A stretch of 64,000 bases of DNA from Mesorhizobium erdmanii USDA 3471 (GTDB taxonomy: Bacteria; Pseudomonadota; Alphaproteobacteria; Rhizobiales; Rhizobiaceae). Numbering within the stretch: the first letter of the stretch is position 1; each line of letters starts with the position of its first letter. Of the stretch, positions 51,139 to 59,618 are shown piece by piece. Location of the stretch: positions 310,001 through 374,000 of the forward strand of contig NZ_KI421453.1 of the NCBI RefSeq assembly GCF_000472705.1. The letters run 5' to 3'. The notes below the pieces were generated by a model. It worked only from the letters and a program-made list of their open reading frames with translations, had not been told where the DNA came from and did no database searches. Position numbers and translations under genes: made by a program.

Positions 51139-52680
51139 ATGACACAGGACAGGCGCGGCGGCGGCCGCAGGGCGAAGGTCGGACGCGGCGGCGGCGGCAT
51201 CGCGCAGCTGCCCTGGCAACACGTGAAGAACCCCTACCCGCCTATGCAGATGCTCGACGAAGAGCGGATGCAGCGGCTGCACGACACATCGATGCGCATC
51301 CTGTCGGAACTCGGCATCCGCGTCATGAGCGAGCGAGTGATGGATCTGTTCGCGGCAGCGGGCGCCATCGTCGACCGCGAGGACAAGACCATCCGCATCG
51401 ACGAAAGCCTGGTGAACGAGGCGCTGCGGGCGGTGCCGTCCTCTTTCACGCTGACCAGCCGCAATCCCGAGAAGCAGGTGCATCTCGGCGGCAATTCTCT
51501 GGTCTTCGGCCTAGTCGCCGGTCCGCCCAATGTGCATGATCGCATCAATGGCCGCCGCCAGGGCAATCTGCCCGACTACCAGAACTTCATCCGGCTGGCG
51601 CACCACTTCAACGCCATCCATATCATCGGCAACCAGGTAGTGGCGCCGATGGAGCTGCCGGCCAATGCGCGCCATCTCGATACCTACCATGCCAATCTGA
51701 CGCTGAGCGATCTCTCCTTCCACTGCACCGCGATCGGCCGCGCCCGGGCCATGGACGGGATCAACATGATGGCGATCGCGCGCGGCATCTCCGTCGAGGA
51801 GATGCGCGCCTCGCCTGGCGTGACAACGATCATCTCGATCAACTCGCCGCGCCTGTTCGACGACGCGATGGCGGAAGGGCTGATCGCCATGGCCGAGCAC
51901 GGCCAGCCGGTGACCGTCACCCCCTTCACCCTGATGGGTGCGATGACGCCGGTGACGCTTGCCGCCGCACTCTGCCAGCAGAACGCGGAGGCGCTGTTCG
52001 GCGTGATGCTGACCCAGCTTGTCAATCCAGGCACGCCGGTGATGTACGGCGCCTTTACCTCGAACGTCGACATGAAGTCGGGCGCGCCGGCTTTCGGCAC
52101 GCCGGAGAATGCCAAGGCCAACATCATCGCCGGCCAGTTGGCGCGGCGTTACAATCTCCCCTACCGCACCTCAAATGCAAATGCCTCGAACGTGGTTGAT
52201 CTGCAGGCCGCCTATGAGACCGAAATGGCGACCTGGGGCGCGGTGCTCGGCGGCGCCAATCTGATCTACCATGCGGCAGGCTGGCTGGAGGGCGGATTGA
52301 CGGCGTCTTATGAGAAGCTCGTGCTCGATGTCGAGATCCTGCAGAACATGATGGAATTCCTGCGGCCGCTGCCGTTCCAGGAAGACGACCTCGGCTTCGA
52401 GGCGATCAAATCTGTGCCGGCTGGCGGCCATTTCTTCGGTGCCGAGCACACCATGTCGCGCTACACCACCGCCTTCTACCAGCCCATGCTCTCCAACTGG
52501 CAGAACCATGGCGCCTGGGAGGAAGCCGGCGGCAAGGATGCTCTGGAGCGGGCGACGGAGCTCTGGCAGCAAGCCCTGCACGACTATGAAGAGCCGGTGA
52601 TGGACCCGACGATCCGCGAGGAACTCGACGCCTATGTCGCGCGCCGCCGCGAGGAGATTGCCGCCAATCCGGAAGGTTAG
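51139..52680 (+). CDS. Trimethylamine methyltransferase (MttB) family protein, non-pyrrolysine
   Basis: 513 residues of the MttB superfamily: HDTSMRILSELGIRVMSERV, AGPPNVHDRINGRRQGN, TLMGAMTPVTLAAALCQQNA, MLTQLVNPGTPVMYGAF and GGANLIYHAAGWLEGG. No in-frame TAG occurs, so it is a pyrrolysine-free member such as those that demethylate glycine betaine, proline betaine or carnitine. The usual partner, a small corrinoid protein, is not next to it. The N terminus is basic and Gly-rich (RRGGGRRAKVGRGGGG). The DAO-GcvT gene in the same region could handle a further methyl group. Confidence 0.87.
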   Translation: MTQDRRGGGRRAKVGRGGGGIAQLPWQHVKNPYPPMQMLDEERMQRLHDTSMRILSELGIRVMSERVMDLFAAAGAIVDREDKTIRIDESLVNEALRAVPSSFTLTSRNPEKQVHLGGNSLVFGLVAGPPNVHDRINGRRQGNLPDYQNFIRLAHHFNAIHIIGNQVVAPMELPANARHLDTYHANLTLSDLSFHCTAIGRARAMDGINMMAIARGISVEEMRASPGVTTIISINSPRLFDDAMAEGLIAMAEHGQPVTVTPFTLMGAMTPVTLAAALCQQNAEALFGVMLTQLVNPGTPVMYGAFTSNVDMKSGAPAFGTPENAKANIIAGQLARRYNLPYRTSNANASNVVDLQAAYETEMATWGAVLGGANLIYHAAGWLEGGLTASYEKLVLDVEILQNMMEFLRPLPFQEDDLGFEAIKSVPAGGHFFGAEHTMSRYTTAFYQPMLSNWQNHGAWEEAGGKDALERATELWQQALHDYEEPVMDPTIREELDAYVARRREEIAANPEG

Positions 52681-52751
52681 AGCATGATCCCGAAAAGTGG
52701 GAACCGGTTTTCTCGGACAAAACGGTTTCCGTTTGTCCAGAGATCATGCTC
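52680..52751. repeat. Rhizobial palindromic intergenic repeat of a second type
   Basis: A 72-bp element with perfect 10-bp end arms GAGCATGATC and GATCATGCTC, enclosing the typical CCGAAAAGTGGGAACCGGTT block. Its first base is the last base of the MttB-like stop codon. The element style is common between genes in Rhizobiales. It separates the MttB-like and D-aminoacylase genes. Confidence 0.8.
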
Positions 52752-52778
52752 CAACAACAGAGTTGAAAATCAGCGCCC

Positions 52779-54266
52779 ATGCCATACGATCTCGTCATCC
52801 GTCACGCGACGTTGATTTCCGGCGATGGCTCGAAACCTTTCGAGGCCGATATCGCCGTAACTGGCGACAGGATCGCCGCCATCGGTCGGCTGGACGACGC
52901 GACTGGGATCGAGGAGATCGATGCCAGGGGTAAGGTGGTCGCACCCGGCTTCATCGACGTCCACACCCATGACGATGGCGCACTGCTCGCGCCCCGCGGC
53001 ATGGACCCGAAGATCAGCCAGGGCGTGACGACGGTGATCGCCGGCAATTGCGGCGTCAGCTTGGCGCCGCTGCTTCTCGACAGGACACCACCGCCACCCT
53101 TCACGCTGGTCGGCGGCCGCGAGAATTTCCGCTTCGATCGCTTTGCCGACTACGTCGCCGAGCTCGAGCGGCGCGGCATCGCCACCAACGCGGGCTTGTT
53201 GGTCGGCCACACCACGCTGCGCCAACGCTGCATGCCAGTGACCGACCGTCCGGCCAACGAAGCGGAAACGGCGGCGATGCAGGAGGCGGTCGCCGAGGCC
53301 ATGGCCGAAGGCGCCTTCGGCCTCAGCACCGGGCTCGATTATCCGCCGGCCGTGAAGTCCTCGACCGAAGAGGTCAAGGCGCTCGCGGCCACGGCGGCCG
53401 CCCTCGGCGGCCCCTATGTCACCCACACGCGCAATTATTTCGAGACGATGGACGAGGCGATCGAGGAAGCGATCGACATTGCCGATCATGCCGGTGGCAA
53501 GCTGTTCATTTCACACCACCAGTGCACCGGCCGCGCCAATTTCGGCAAGAGCAGGCCATCACTCGACCGGATCGACCGGGCGCGCGAGACGATGGACATC
53601 GGCATGGATGTCTATCCCTATGCCGCGAGCTCGACGGTGCTGCGTCTGGAGCGCTGCGACACCGGCCTGAAGATCCTCGTCACCTGGTCCGATCCGCATC
53701 CGGAGATGGCCAGGCGCGAGATCGCCGACATCGCGCGCGAATGGAACTGCAGCGAGCGTGAAGCCGGCGAGCGGCTGCTGCCGGCTGGTGCCGTCTATTT
53801 CCAGCTCGACGAGACCGATGTGCGTACCATCATCGCTCATCCGCGAACCATGATCGGTTCCGACGGCCTGCCACACGACATCCATCCGCACCCGCGTCTC
53901 TGGGGCACCTTTCCGCGTGTGCTCGGCCACTATGCCAGGGATGTCGGCCTGTTCAGCCTGGAGGAGGCCGTGTTCCGCATGACCGGCCTGCCGGCGCGCG
54001 AATTCGGTATCGCCCAACGCGGGCTGCTGGCCGAAGGCAATTTCGCCGACCTCGTCGTCTTCGATCCCGAGACGATCATCGATACCGCCACGTTCGAGGA
54101 GCCGCGCCGGCCCGCCGCCGGCATCGAGCATGTCTTCGTCAACGGCGTATCCGTCTGGCGTGGCGGCAGGGCGACCGGAGCACTGCCGGGCGCGGTTCTA
54201 AAGCCCACGGCCTCAAAGGTCGTCAGGGGCGCATGCGGCTGCGGCGCCGATCACAGAGCGTCGTAA
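52779..54266 (+). CDS. N-acyl-D-amino acid deacylase family amidohydrolase
   Basis: 495 residues. The metal motif is FIDVHTHDDG, followed by the D-aminoacylase loop VIAGNCGVSLAP. Later metal residues are in YVTHTRNYF, FISHHQCTG and IGSDGLPHD. The family cleaves N-acyl or N-carbamoyl groups from D-amino acids, and some members are D-glutamate or D-aspartate specific. Last gene of the plus-strand operon. Its 3' end overlaps the end of the convergent isochorismatase-fold gene by 16 bases. The theme of freeing D-amino acids is shared with the facing operon. Confidence 0.88.
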   Translation: MPYDLVIRHATLISGDGSKPFEADIAVTGDRIAAIGRLDDATGIEEIDARGKVVAPGFIDVHTHDDGALLAPRGMDPKISQGVTTVIAGNCGVSLAPLLLDRTPPPPFTLVGGRENFRFDRFADYVAELERRGIATNAGLLVGHTTLRQRCMPVTDRPANEAETAAMQEAVAEAMAEGAFGLSTGLDYPPAVKSSTEEVKALAATAAALGGPYVTHTRNYFETMDEAIEEAIDIADHAGGKLFISHHQCTGRANFGKSRPSLDRIDRARETMDIGMDVYPYAASSTVLRLERCDTGLKILVTWSDPHPEMARREIADIAREWNCSEREAGERLLPAGAVYFQLDETDVRTIIAHPRTMIGSDGLPHDIHPHPRLWGTFPRVLGHYARDVGLFSLEEAVFRMTGLPAREFGIAQRGLLAEGNFADLVVFDPETIIDTATFEEPRRPAAGIEHVFVNGVSVWRGGRATGALPGAVLKPTASKVVRGACGCGADHRAS

Positions 54267-54916
54267 ATCCGGTCCACCGTTTCGAGCGTGTAGACGAATT
54301 CCACCGGCCGCGTGCAGCGCCAGCCGTCGAAGGGTTGGCCGGCGAGCGCCTTTAGCGCCTGGGGCAAGCGCAGGATGCCGCCGCCGTAGAGCCGATTGGC
54401 CATGTCGAGCATGCCGGTGCGATGCATGGCCTCGCTCATGCTGCCACAGGCGTCCTTGACCAGCCAGACCCTGAACCCCTGGTACACCGCGTCGAACACG
54501 CTCTCGGTCACACAGCTGTCGGTCAGCACGCCAGTGACGATCAGGTTCTCGACCTTGAGGTCCGCAAGCCGTCTTGAAAGATCGGTACGGCGAAAGGCGC
54601 TCGGCCAGTGCTTGTGGATGACGATGTCTCCGGCCTGAGCCGCCACTTCGGCGCAGATCGCCGCGCCAGTGCTGCCGGCGATGGCGGAGCGGAATTCCTC
54701 GGTCAGGATTTCCTCCTGCCGCGCATAGCCGTCGCGTTCTTCCGGCTTCACCCAGGCCTGCGCATGGATGACAGGCGCACCCGCAGCGCGGGCGGCTTCG
54801 ATCAGCGCGGCGGCGTTGGCGAGCACGGCGTCATAGCCGACGACCGGCCAGGCCGCATTGGGGCGGTATTCGTTCTGCAGGTCGATGACGAGCAAGGCGG
54901 TCGCGGCAAGGTTCAT
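54251..54916 (-). CDS. Isochorismatase-fold cysteine hydrolase (N-carbamoylsarcosine amidase-like)
   Basis: 221 residues. The triad is Asp in LLVIDLQNEY, Lys in IVIHKHWPSAF and Cys in VLTDSCVTESVFDA. The fold includes N-carbamoylsarcosine amidohydrolase of creatinine breakdown and related ureidases. The start ATG (54914-54916) overlaps the carbamoylase gene by ATGA. It is the last gene of the seven-gene hydantoin operon, so hydrolysis of a carbamoyl or amide group is likely. It is distant in sequence from the paralogue at 13729. Confidence 0.87.
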   Translation of the reverse strand: MNLAATALLVIDLQNEYRPNAAWPVVGYDAVLANAAALIEAARAAGAPVIHAQAWVKPEERDGYARQEEILTEEFRSAIAGSTGAAICAEVAAQAGDIVIHKHWPSAFRRTDLSRRLADLKVENLIVTGVLTDSCVTESVFDAVYQGFRVWLVKDACGSMSEAMHRTGMLDMANRLYGGGILRLPQALKALAGQPFDGWRCTRPVEFVYTLETVDRIYDAL

Positions 54917-56196
54917 GGCTGTCCCAGGGGATTGTCGAAGTCGGTGACGAAACGAAGAAGCAGGCGGATCGCCTGATCGAGATCGGCGAGTTCCATAGCT
55001 TCATGCGGGTTGTGGCTGCCGTTCTCGTTGCGCACGAAGATCATGGCGGTCGCAATGTCGGCCCCGGCAAAGGTGGCCGCGTCGTGCCCCGCCCCGCTCG
55101 GCACATGCGGCGCCCGCATTTCCAGCGTGGTGGCAGCGCGGTCCAGCCTCGCGATCAGAGCCGGCGACATGGTCGCCGGCTCCCAGATGAAGCGCGGCCC
55201 GGCCTCGAAGCTGACGCCGCGTTTCGGGCCGACTTCGGCGAAGAGCGCGTGCAGTCTTGCCTCGATCCGTTCCAGCACGGCGGCCTCGGCACTGCGCACA
55301 TCGAGCGTGAAGCGGAGCTCGCCGAGGACGCGGCTGCCGCCGTGCTGGCTCGGATCGGATTCCACCCGGCCGAAGGTGATGGTGGCCTCATGCCCTTCAC
55401 GCTCGAGCGCGTCCCATTCCGCCTCGAGGCCGGCGACCAAATCGGCAAAGCCGAGCACGCTGTCATGGCGGGCGAAACGCGGCTCGGCGCCGGAATGCGC
55501 GTAGGCGCCAAAACATTTCGCGTCGACATAGCGGAAGCCGCCAGTGATGCCGGTGACGATGCCGACCGGCGCGCCAGATGCGACAAGGCGCGGTCCCTGC
55601 TCGATATGCACTTCGACGAAAGCCGCGATCCGGCCGGCATCGATGCCCGGCATGCCGCGCCGCACGGCATCAGGGTCGAAACCCTCCTCCAACATGTGGT
55701 CAGCCAGCGTGCGGCCGCTGTCCGACCGCTTCGCATCCAGCGCTGCCGGTTCCAGCAGGCCAAGTGCTGCCTGGCTGCCGGGATAGGATAGCGGAAACCA
55801 GACAGCCTCTTCGGCGCGGGTCGCCAGCACGATCAGGTCGCGCGGCAATTGGAGGCCTTGCCCGACCAGCTCGGCCATTACGGCCAGCCCCGCCATGACA
55901 CCCGCGGCTCCATCAAAATTACCGCCATGCGGCACGCTGTCGAGATGCGAGCCGATGACGATCGCCGGCAGGTCGGGGTCGCGGCCTTTCAGCGTCAGGT
56001 AGAGATTGCCGGCGGCATCGGTGCGCACCGTGGCGCCGAGCTTTTCCGCTTCGTCGCGCACGAGATCATGGGCGAAGCGCTCACCGGGTCCGTAGGCGAC
56101 GCGCGTGATCCCCGGCGCATCGGTGGTGGCATGCGCAAGCCTCTCCAGCAGATGCCCGGCCAGCCTGCCGCCGGCCGTGAGTGCGGCATTGCTCAT
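54913..56196 (-). CDS. Hydantoinase/carbamoylase family M20 amidase (N-carbamoyl-L-amino acid hydrolase-like)
   Basis: 427 residues. The two-metal site is visible: GSHLDSVPHGGNFDGAAGVM (His and Asp), RAEEAVWFP (Glu) and EVHIEQGPRL (His). GSHNPHEAMEL near the end is the final ligand region. The family removes carbamoyl groups from N-carbamoyl-L-amino acids, beta-ureidopropionate or allantoate. It overlaps both neighbours by ATGA, so translation is coupled. Together with the D-carbamoylase upstream the operon could process both stereoisomers. Confidence 0.9.
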   Translation of the reverse strand: MSNAALTAGGRLAGHLLERLAHATTDAPGITRVAYGPGERFAHDLVRDEAEKLGATVRTDAAGNLYLTLKGRDPDLPAIVIGSHLDSVPHGGNFDGAAGVMAGLAVMAELVGQGLQLPRDLIVLATRAEEAVWFPLSYPGSQAALGLLEPAALDAKRSDSGRTLADHMLEEGFDPDAVRRGMPGIDAGRIAAFVEVHIEQGPRLVASGAPVGIVTGITGGFRYVDAKCFGAYAHSGAEPRFARHDSVLGFADLVAGLEAEWDALEREGHEATITFGRVESDPSQHGGSRVLGELRFTLDVRSAEAAVLERIEARLHALFAEVGPKRGVSFEAGPRFIWEPATMSPALIARLDRAATTLEMRAPHVPSGAGHDAATFAGADIATAMIFVRNENGSHNPHEAMELADLDQAIRLLLRFVTDFDNPLGQP

Positions 56197-57359
56197 GAAG
56201 CAACCTGCCTGGCTCCAGACTTGACGCCGCGCAACCGGTGCGGCGCGAGATCGTCCATCGACACGCCTTGCCCTGTGACATCGTCTGGAAAGCCCTTGCC
56301 CGCGATCAGGCTGGCGCAGACACGCGACAGCGCCGGCGAGGTCTTGATGCCGTAGCCGCCCTGCCCGACCAGCCAGACGAAATCCGACACCGCGTCATCC
56401 GGTCCGACCACCGGCGAGCCGTCGGCGACGAAGGTTCTGAGACCGGCCCATGAGCGCGATACGCGCTGCACCTCTATCGTCGTCGCCTGGCCGAGGCGCT
56501 CGGCACCGATCGCGACATCGATATCCTCGGCATAGGCATCCATCGGCGCCGAGGGCGTCGCATCCGCCGGCGAGACGAACAGCTGGCCGGCATCGGGTTT
56601 GAAGTAGAACTCGGCGCCGACATCGTTGACCAGCGGCCAGTCTGATATGTCGACACCGGCGGGTGCCGGGATGTTGAAGGCGGTGCGGCGCTTCGGCCGC
56701 AGGCCGATCGGGCGCACGCCAGCCATGACGGCGATCTCGTCGCCCCAGGCACCGGCGGCATTGACGAGCGTTGGCGCGACGAACGCTCCCGCCAGGGTTT
56801 CGACCCGCCATTGGCCGCCTTGCCGGTCGATCGCCTTGATGCCGGCATTGGTGACGATGCGCGCGCCGCGCGCGCGGGCGCCGCGCAGATAGCCCTGGTG
56901 CAGGCCATTGACGTCGATATCCATCGAATGCGGTTCGATATAGGCGCCGGCGAGATAATCCGCGCGCAGCACCGGCACGCGCGCGATCGCCTCGGCTGAT
57001 GTCATGGCGACGATGGAGGGCACCAGCGCCTGCGCGGCCTCCATATCCTCACGCAAGAGGTCGAGCTGATCGGCGCGCGCCACGGTGATCATGCCGCGCT
57101 TGCTGAGCAGCGGATAATCACAGAAGCCGGCCGGTGGCTCGGTCAGGAAAGACCGGCTCGCCAGCACGATACGGCGGATGATGCCATTGCCGTAATTTTC
57201 GGTGAAGCTCGCCGCCGAGCGGCCGGTGGTGTGGTAGCCGCAATGGCTTTCACGCTCCAACAGCACCACCTTGGAGGTGCGGGAAATCTCGAAGGCGGCG
57301 CCGGCGCCGGCAATGCCGCCGCCAATGATGATGATTTCGGTTTCCTCGGCGGCACTCAT
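56193..57359 (-). CDS. FAD-dependent oxidoreductase, DAO family (D-amino acid/glycine oxidase-like)
   Basis: 388 residues. FAD motif IIIIGGGIAGAGAAFEIS, the second contact RESHCGYHTTGRSAA, and WLVGQGGYGIKTSPA near the end. The style is that of D-amino acid or sarcosine dehydrogenases that pass electrons to a carrier. The start ATG (57357-57359) follows AAGGATGG. It lies 13 bases after the FrhB-like gene and overlaps the carbamoylase gene by ATGA. It would oxidise the amino acid freed by the carbamoylases, giving an imine for the RidA protein of the operon. Substrate inferred from context. Confidence 0.87.
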   Translation of the reverse strand: MSAAEETEIIIIGGGIAGAGAAFEISRTSKVVLLERESHCGYHTTGRSAASFTENYGNGIIRRIVLASRSFLTEPPAGFCDYPLLSKRGMITVARADQLDLLREDMEAAQALVPSIVAMTSAEAIARVPVLRADYLAGAYIEPHSMDIDVNGLHQGYLRGARARGARIVTNAGIKAIDRQGGQWRVETLAGAFVAPTLVNAAGAWGDEIAVMAGVRPIGLRPKRRTAFNIPAPAGVDISDWPLVNDVGAEFYFKPDAGQLFVSPADATPSAPMDAYAEDIDVAIGAERLGQATTIEVQRVSRSWAGLRTFVADGSPVVGPDDAVSDFVWLVGQGGYGIKTSPALSRVCASLIAGKGFPDDVTGQGVSMDDLAPHRLRGVKSGARQVAS

Positions 57360-57372
57360 ATCAACCCATCCT

Positions 57373-58689
57373 TCAACATGATTGCGTAGCCTTATCTTCG
57401 CGCGGCACGGCAGGCGGTTCACCCAGGCGCCCGCGCCGGGCACGCTCGCGGGCGCCACGCCCTTCGGCCAGGTTCTCCGCCAGCGAATTCTGGCGCGCAC
57501 AATCCTCCAGTGCCAGGTCGCTCACCACGGGCACCGGCTTGCCGGCGATCGCCATGCCTTTCAGCCGCGCCCAGACGGCGCGGCGCTTGCGCACCTGGTG
57601 TGACTGTAACTCACTGATTTCGGCTACACTGGTCTCGCGCTTGATCTCCAGTGCGCCGGCTTCGACCGCCGCGTCGAACAGCTCGAGGCCGTGCCTGGTG
57701 CGCACGATGATGCCGTTGAGCGCCTCGTCCTCGGCTGCCGGCCCACCGTTCAACCAGGTGTCATGAACCGCGATATCCGCCACCTGGCCGATGGCGTCGG
57801 GACAGATCTTGCAGCGCGGCTGGATCATCCATTTGTCCTCGTCCTCCCACAGCTGCCGATAGGTCAGTTCGAAGGCGCGCCCATCCCCGGTCTCGATCCG
57901 GTTGAGGCCGGGATTGCCATGGCCGCGATAGCGGAACAGCGTGAGTTCCTCCTCGCTGAGGCCAAAGCGCTGCAGCACCTGCTCCGATTTCGACAGGTCC
58001 GATGCGCCGCCGCAGATGAAGGCCAAGGCGTAGCGCATGTACCGGTCGACGCGCGGATCGAGTCGCGCCAGCTTGCGCACCGCGGTGACGTCGCATGGCT
58101 TGGCGATCAGCGCGAAGGGCTCGCCGCGATCGAGGATGTCGCCGAAATCGACCAAGGTCGCGGCCGGGCCATAGCGCGAGCCCGCGCCTTCGAGCATCGA
58201 AGCGGCGTCGAAGCTCAGCCGCCTTTCGCTGCGCATCGGCCGGGAATGCGATGCGGCGACATGCAGCACGAATTTGACGCGCCCGGAGCTCAGCAGGAAC
58301 TGGCCGAGCGCCGTCAGCACTCCGCCGCCGGAACCGACAAACCGCACGGTCGGGTTTTTCGCGCGGCCGAGCACGAGCCGCTCGACAGGTCCCCAGACAG
58401 TGTCCATCGAGGCGGCTTCGCTTGATTGCGCCGGTGGCGGACCGGCGATGCGCGTTCCCGGACAGACGGCATTGATCCGCCGCAGCGTCGGTCTGCCCAA
58501 CGCCTGCCGCGCCACCGGCCGCGCGCGCCCCTCCGGGGTCATCACCATCTCGATGGCATCTGGCGCGGCGATCGAACGGCAGAGGCCGCAGCCGATACAG
58601 AGCCCGTTCTCGACGATCTCGCTCAAAGACAGCGGATCGGCCGGAGGCGCCATTGTACCTTGTCTTCGATTGGCTTCGATGAGGCTCAT
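57373..58689 (-). CDS. Coenzyme F420 hydrogenase/dehydrogenase beta-subunit family protein (FrhB-like)
   Basis: 438 residues. An N-terminal ferredoxin-like motif CIGCGLC is near residue 31, with another Cys in VCPG. The central region GSGGGVLTALGQFLLSSGRV and LIAKPCDVTAVRKLARLDPR is the FrhB/FdhB signature, and PRCKICPD is a further cluster segment. FrhB proteins carry Fe-S and FAD and move electrons to F420 or another acceptor. ATG 58689 is used; ATG 58653 is possible. Within a hydantoin operon this is unusual; being next to an FAD dehydrogenase gene suggests it takes electrons from it. The acceptor is not known. Confidence 0.86.
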   Translation of the reverse strand: MSLIEANRRQGTMAPPADPLSLSEIVENGLCIGCGLCRSIAAPDAIEMVMTPEGRARPVARQALGRPTLRRINAVCPGTRIAGPPPAQSSEAASMDTVWGPVERLVLGRAKNPTVRFVGSGGGVLTALGQFLLSSGRVKFVLHVAASHSRPMRSERRLSFDAASMLEGAGSRYGPAATLVDFGDILDRGEPFALIAKPCDVTAVRKLARLDPRVDRYMRYALAFICGGASDLSKSEQVLQRFGLSEEELTLFRYRGHGNPGLNRIETGDGRAFELTYRQLWEDEDKWMIQPRCKICPDAIGQVADIAVHDTWLNGGPAAEDEALNGIIVRTRHGLELFDAAVEAGALEIKRETSVAEISELQSHQVRKRRAVWARLKGMAIAGKPVPVVSDLALEDCARQNSLAENLAEGRGARERARRGRLGEPPAVPREDKATQSC

Positions 58690-58703
58690 CTGGTTCTTCG
58701 CTC

Positions 58704-59618
58704 TCAGACCGATTCGGCGATAAGCCGGTACTGATCGGGGCGGCGATAGAGCGCGAAGTTGAAATTGACCTTCCGGCAGGTCTCGATCAGGTCCAGATCG
58801 GCACGATGTACGATGATCTCGTCGCCGAGCGACATCGCCAGCGCGGCGATCTCCCCTGTCGGTGCGATGATGCAGGAGCCACCGATCAGCGCCTGGCCGT
58901 CTTCCAGCCCGGCCTTGGCGGCGGCCGCCACCCACAGCGTGTTCTGGTAGGCGCCGGCCTGCATCGGCAAATGGTTGTGGAACATCCTGAGGTGCGCCAG
59001 CGCCGGCGCCTCGTCGAGCAGCAGTGGCGTGTTGTAGCCGAGCAGCGCCACCTCGGCGCCGTTGAGACAAAGCATGCGATAGGTCTCCGGCCAGCGGCGG
59101 TCGTTGCAGATCGCCATGCCGACGCGGACGCCGCGATAGTCGAAGACCGGAAAGCCGAGATTGCCCGGCTCGAAATAGCGCCGTTCGAGATGCGTGGTGG
59201 TGCCTTCTTCCGGCTCGGCGGAGCCCGGTACATGCATCTTGCGGTAGCGGCCGATGAAGCCCCCGTCCGGGCCGACAAGGTCCATGGTGTTGAAATGGCG
59301 CGTTCGGCCCTCCTCCTGCGCGATCTCGCAATAGCCGAGCGCGAAGCCGATCTTGAGGCGGGCGGCGGCATCGTAGAGGCGCTGCGTGTCCGGCCCCGGC
59401 ATCGACTGCTCGAAGAAGGCGTCGATCTCCGCCTGATCGTCGATGCGCCAGCGCGGGAAGAAAGTGGTGAGCGCCATCTCGGGGAACACCGCAATCTCCG
59501 CACCAGCGGCAGCGGACCGCTCCAGCAGGTGGACAAGGCGATCGACCGTTTCGGCGCGCGAGGCGCTGCGCTGGATGGGTCCGGTCTGGGCCACCGCTAT
59601 GGTCAGGCATCGAGCCAT
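58704..59618 (-). CDS. N-carbamoyl-D-amino acid hydrolase (nitrilase superfamily)
   Basis: 304 residues, exactly the length typical of D-carbamoylases. The Glu-Lys-Cys triad is visible in VFPEMALTTFFPRW, YRKMHVPGSAEPE and MAICNDRRWPE. FHNHLPMQAGAYQN and FNFALYRRPDQY are also typical of this group. It releases ammonia and carbon dioxide from N-carbamoyl-D-amino acids. The start ATG (59616-59618) lies inside the end of the hydantoinase gene (16-bp overlap). An open frame continues past this start but encodes nothing recognisable. Confidence 0.93.
   Translation of the reverse strand: MARCLTIAVAQTGPIQRSASRAETVDRLVHLLERSAAAGAEIAVFPEMALTTFFPRWRIDDQAEIDAFFEQSMPGPDTQRLYDAAARLKIGFALGYCEIAQEEGRTRHFNTMDLVGPDGGFIGRYRKMHVPGSAEPEEGTTTHLERRYFEPGNLGFPVFDYRGVRVGMAICNDRRWPETYRMLCLNGAEVALLGYNTPLLLDEAPALAHLRMFHNHLPMQAGAYQNTLWVAAAAKAGLEDGQALIGGSCIIAPTGEIAALAMSLGDEIIVHRADLDLIETCRKVNFNFALYRRPDQYRLIAESV

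Noticed and set aside
51139..52680. MttB-like gene as a pyrrolysine-containing methyltransferase
   Set aside because: The frame has no internal TAG and the whole domain reads through without interruption.
57373..59610. A 745-codon minus-strand frame that looks like a nitrilase-FrhB fusion
   Set aside because: Its first part is the out-of-frame shadow of the D-carbamoylase gene. The carbamoylase and the FrhB-like protein each have their own start and stop.
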